Assembly: GCF_024359545.1 (NCBI RefSeq)
Contig: NZ_JAKQZG010000011.1
Location: forward strand, 1 to 64,000
Source: Jiella marina
GTDB taxonomy: Bacteria > Pseudomonadota > Alphaproteobacteria > Rhizobiales > Rhizobiaceae
Length of the DNA: 64,000 bases
Direction: 5' to 3'
The notes beneath the pieces are model-generated. The model made no database searches and was not told where the DNA came from. It saw only the letters and a program-made list of their open reading frames with translations. A program made the position numbers and the translations under genes. The stretch's first letter is position 1; each line of letters starts with the position of its first letter. Shown here piece by piece: positions 63,670-64,000 of the stretch.

Positions 63670-64000
63670 ATGGCAAAGACCGTCGCCGGCCCGGAGATCG
63701 AGCGGCTGATCCAGCTTCTCGCCAAGCTTCCGGGCCTTGGACCCCGCTCGGCCCGCCGCGCGGCGCTGCATCTCGTCAAGCGCCGGGAACAGCTCCTGGC
63801 GCCGCTGGCCGCCGCCATGGCCGAGGCGCGCGACGGCATCGGCGTGTGTTCGACCTGCGGCAATATCGACACGCGCGACCCCTGCACGATCTGCGTCGAC
63901 CCGACCCGCGACCATCGCACCGTTATCGTCGTGGAGGATGTCTCCGATCTCTGGGCGCTGGAGCGGGCCAAGGCGCTGAACGCGGCCTATCACGTACTGG
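63670..64000 (+). CDS. recR: Recombination mediator RecR, N-terminal part (runs off the right edge)
   Basis: The first 110 codons are visible. The helix-hairpin-helix [20 protein letters not shown] is followed by a zinc finger [20 protein letters not shown] (four cysteines) and the start of the Toprim domain ([14 protein letters not shown]). RecR works with RecO, and RecF where present, to load RecA at gaps. It starts 18 bp after ybaB. Confidence 0.95.
   Translation, partial: MAKTVAGPEIERLIQLLAKLPGLGPRSARRAALHLVKRREQLLAPLAAAMAEARDGIGVCSTCGNIDTRDPCTICVDPTRDHRTVIVVEDVSDLWALERAKALNAAYHVL

Noticed and set aside
1-64000. tRNA, rRNA, CRISPR, insertion sequences or prophage
   Set aside because: Intergenic regions were read for cloverleaf ends, repeat-spacer arrays and transposase motifs, and none were found.

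Overview
The window is a GC-rich, densely coded chromosomal segment of an alphaproteobacterium, most likely of the order Hyphomicrobiales (Rhizobiales). The evidence is gene order and family content: the block dut-coaBC-ubiB-ubiE-mutM / enoyl-CoA hydratase-rpsT-dnaA, the block dnaX-ybaB-recR, a DUF992 protein, a Rhizobiales-type DnaX zinc-module region, two palindromic mosaic repeats of the kind common in this order, and a dense cluster of GANTC (CcrM-type) sites upstream of dnaA. I saw no tRNA, rRNA, CRISPR array, transposase or prophage.

Left part (1-22 kb): a partial chemoreceptor with a free-standing periplasmic PDC-like sensor protein; a fused HyuA-HyuB hydantoinase/5-oxoprolinase carrying an in-frame palindromic repeat; a carboxynorspermidine decarboxylase/dehydrogenase pair preceded by a tiny membrane protein; a radical SAM protein with a long unassigned C-terminal half; an alanine/glycine:cation symporter; folD; an MltB-type transglycosylase with a crotonase lacking both usual catalytic glutamates; a run of small uncharacterised lipoproteins and secreted proteins; pncA and cysK.

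Middle (22-36 kb): a diguanylate cyclase, then the conserved housekeeping block (nucleotide pool, CoA, ubiquinone, DNA repair, ribosome, replication initiation). Two genes interrupt the familiar order: a GGDEF-EAL protein between mutM and the hydratase, and a rhodanese gene directly upstream of dnaA. The long rpsT-rhodanese intergenic region has nine GANTC sites in about 480 bp and degenerate DnaA boxes.

Right part (36-64 kb): a nucleobase/nucleoside uptake operon (cytosine deaminase, BMP binding protein, double ATPase, two permeases) with a palindromic repeat between the binding-protein and ATPase genes; a VWA protein with tandem 88-residue repeats; a membrane GGDEF-EAL protein; small exported proteins; a short RNase D; a phosphopantetheinyl transferase/metallophosphoesterase pair; an ammonium transporter with a sigma-54-like promoter; a hydroxycinnamate (ferulate/coumarate) catabolic cluster with its MarR regulator; a ParDE-type toxin-antitoxin pair; and dnaX-ybaB-recR, with recR cut by the right edge. 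Three c-di-GMP enzymes lie in the window.
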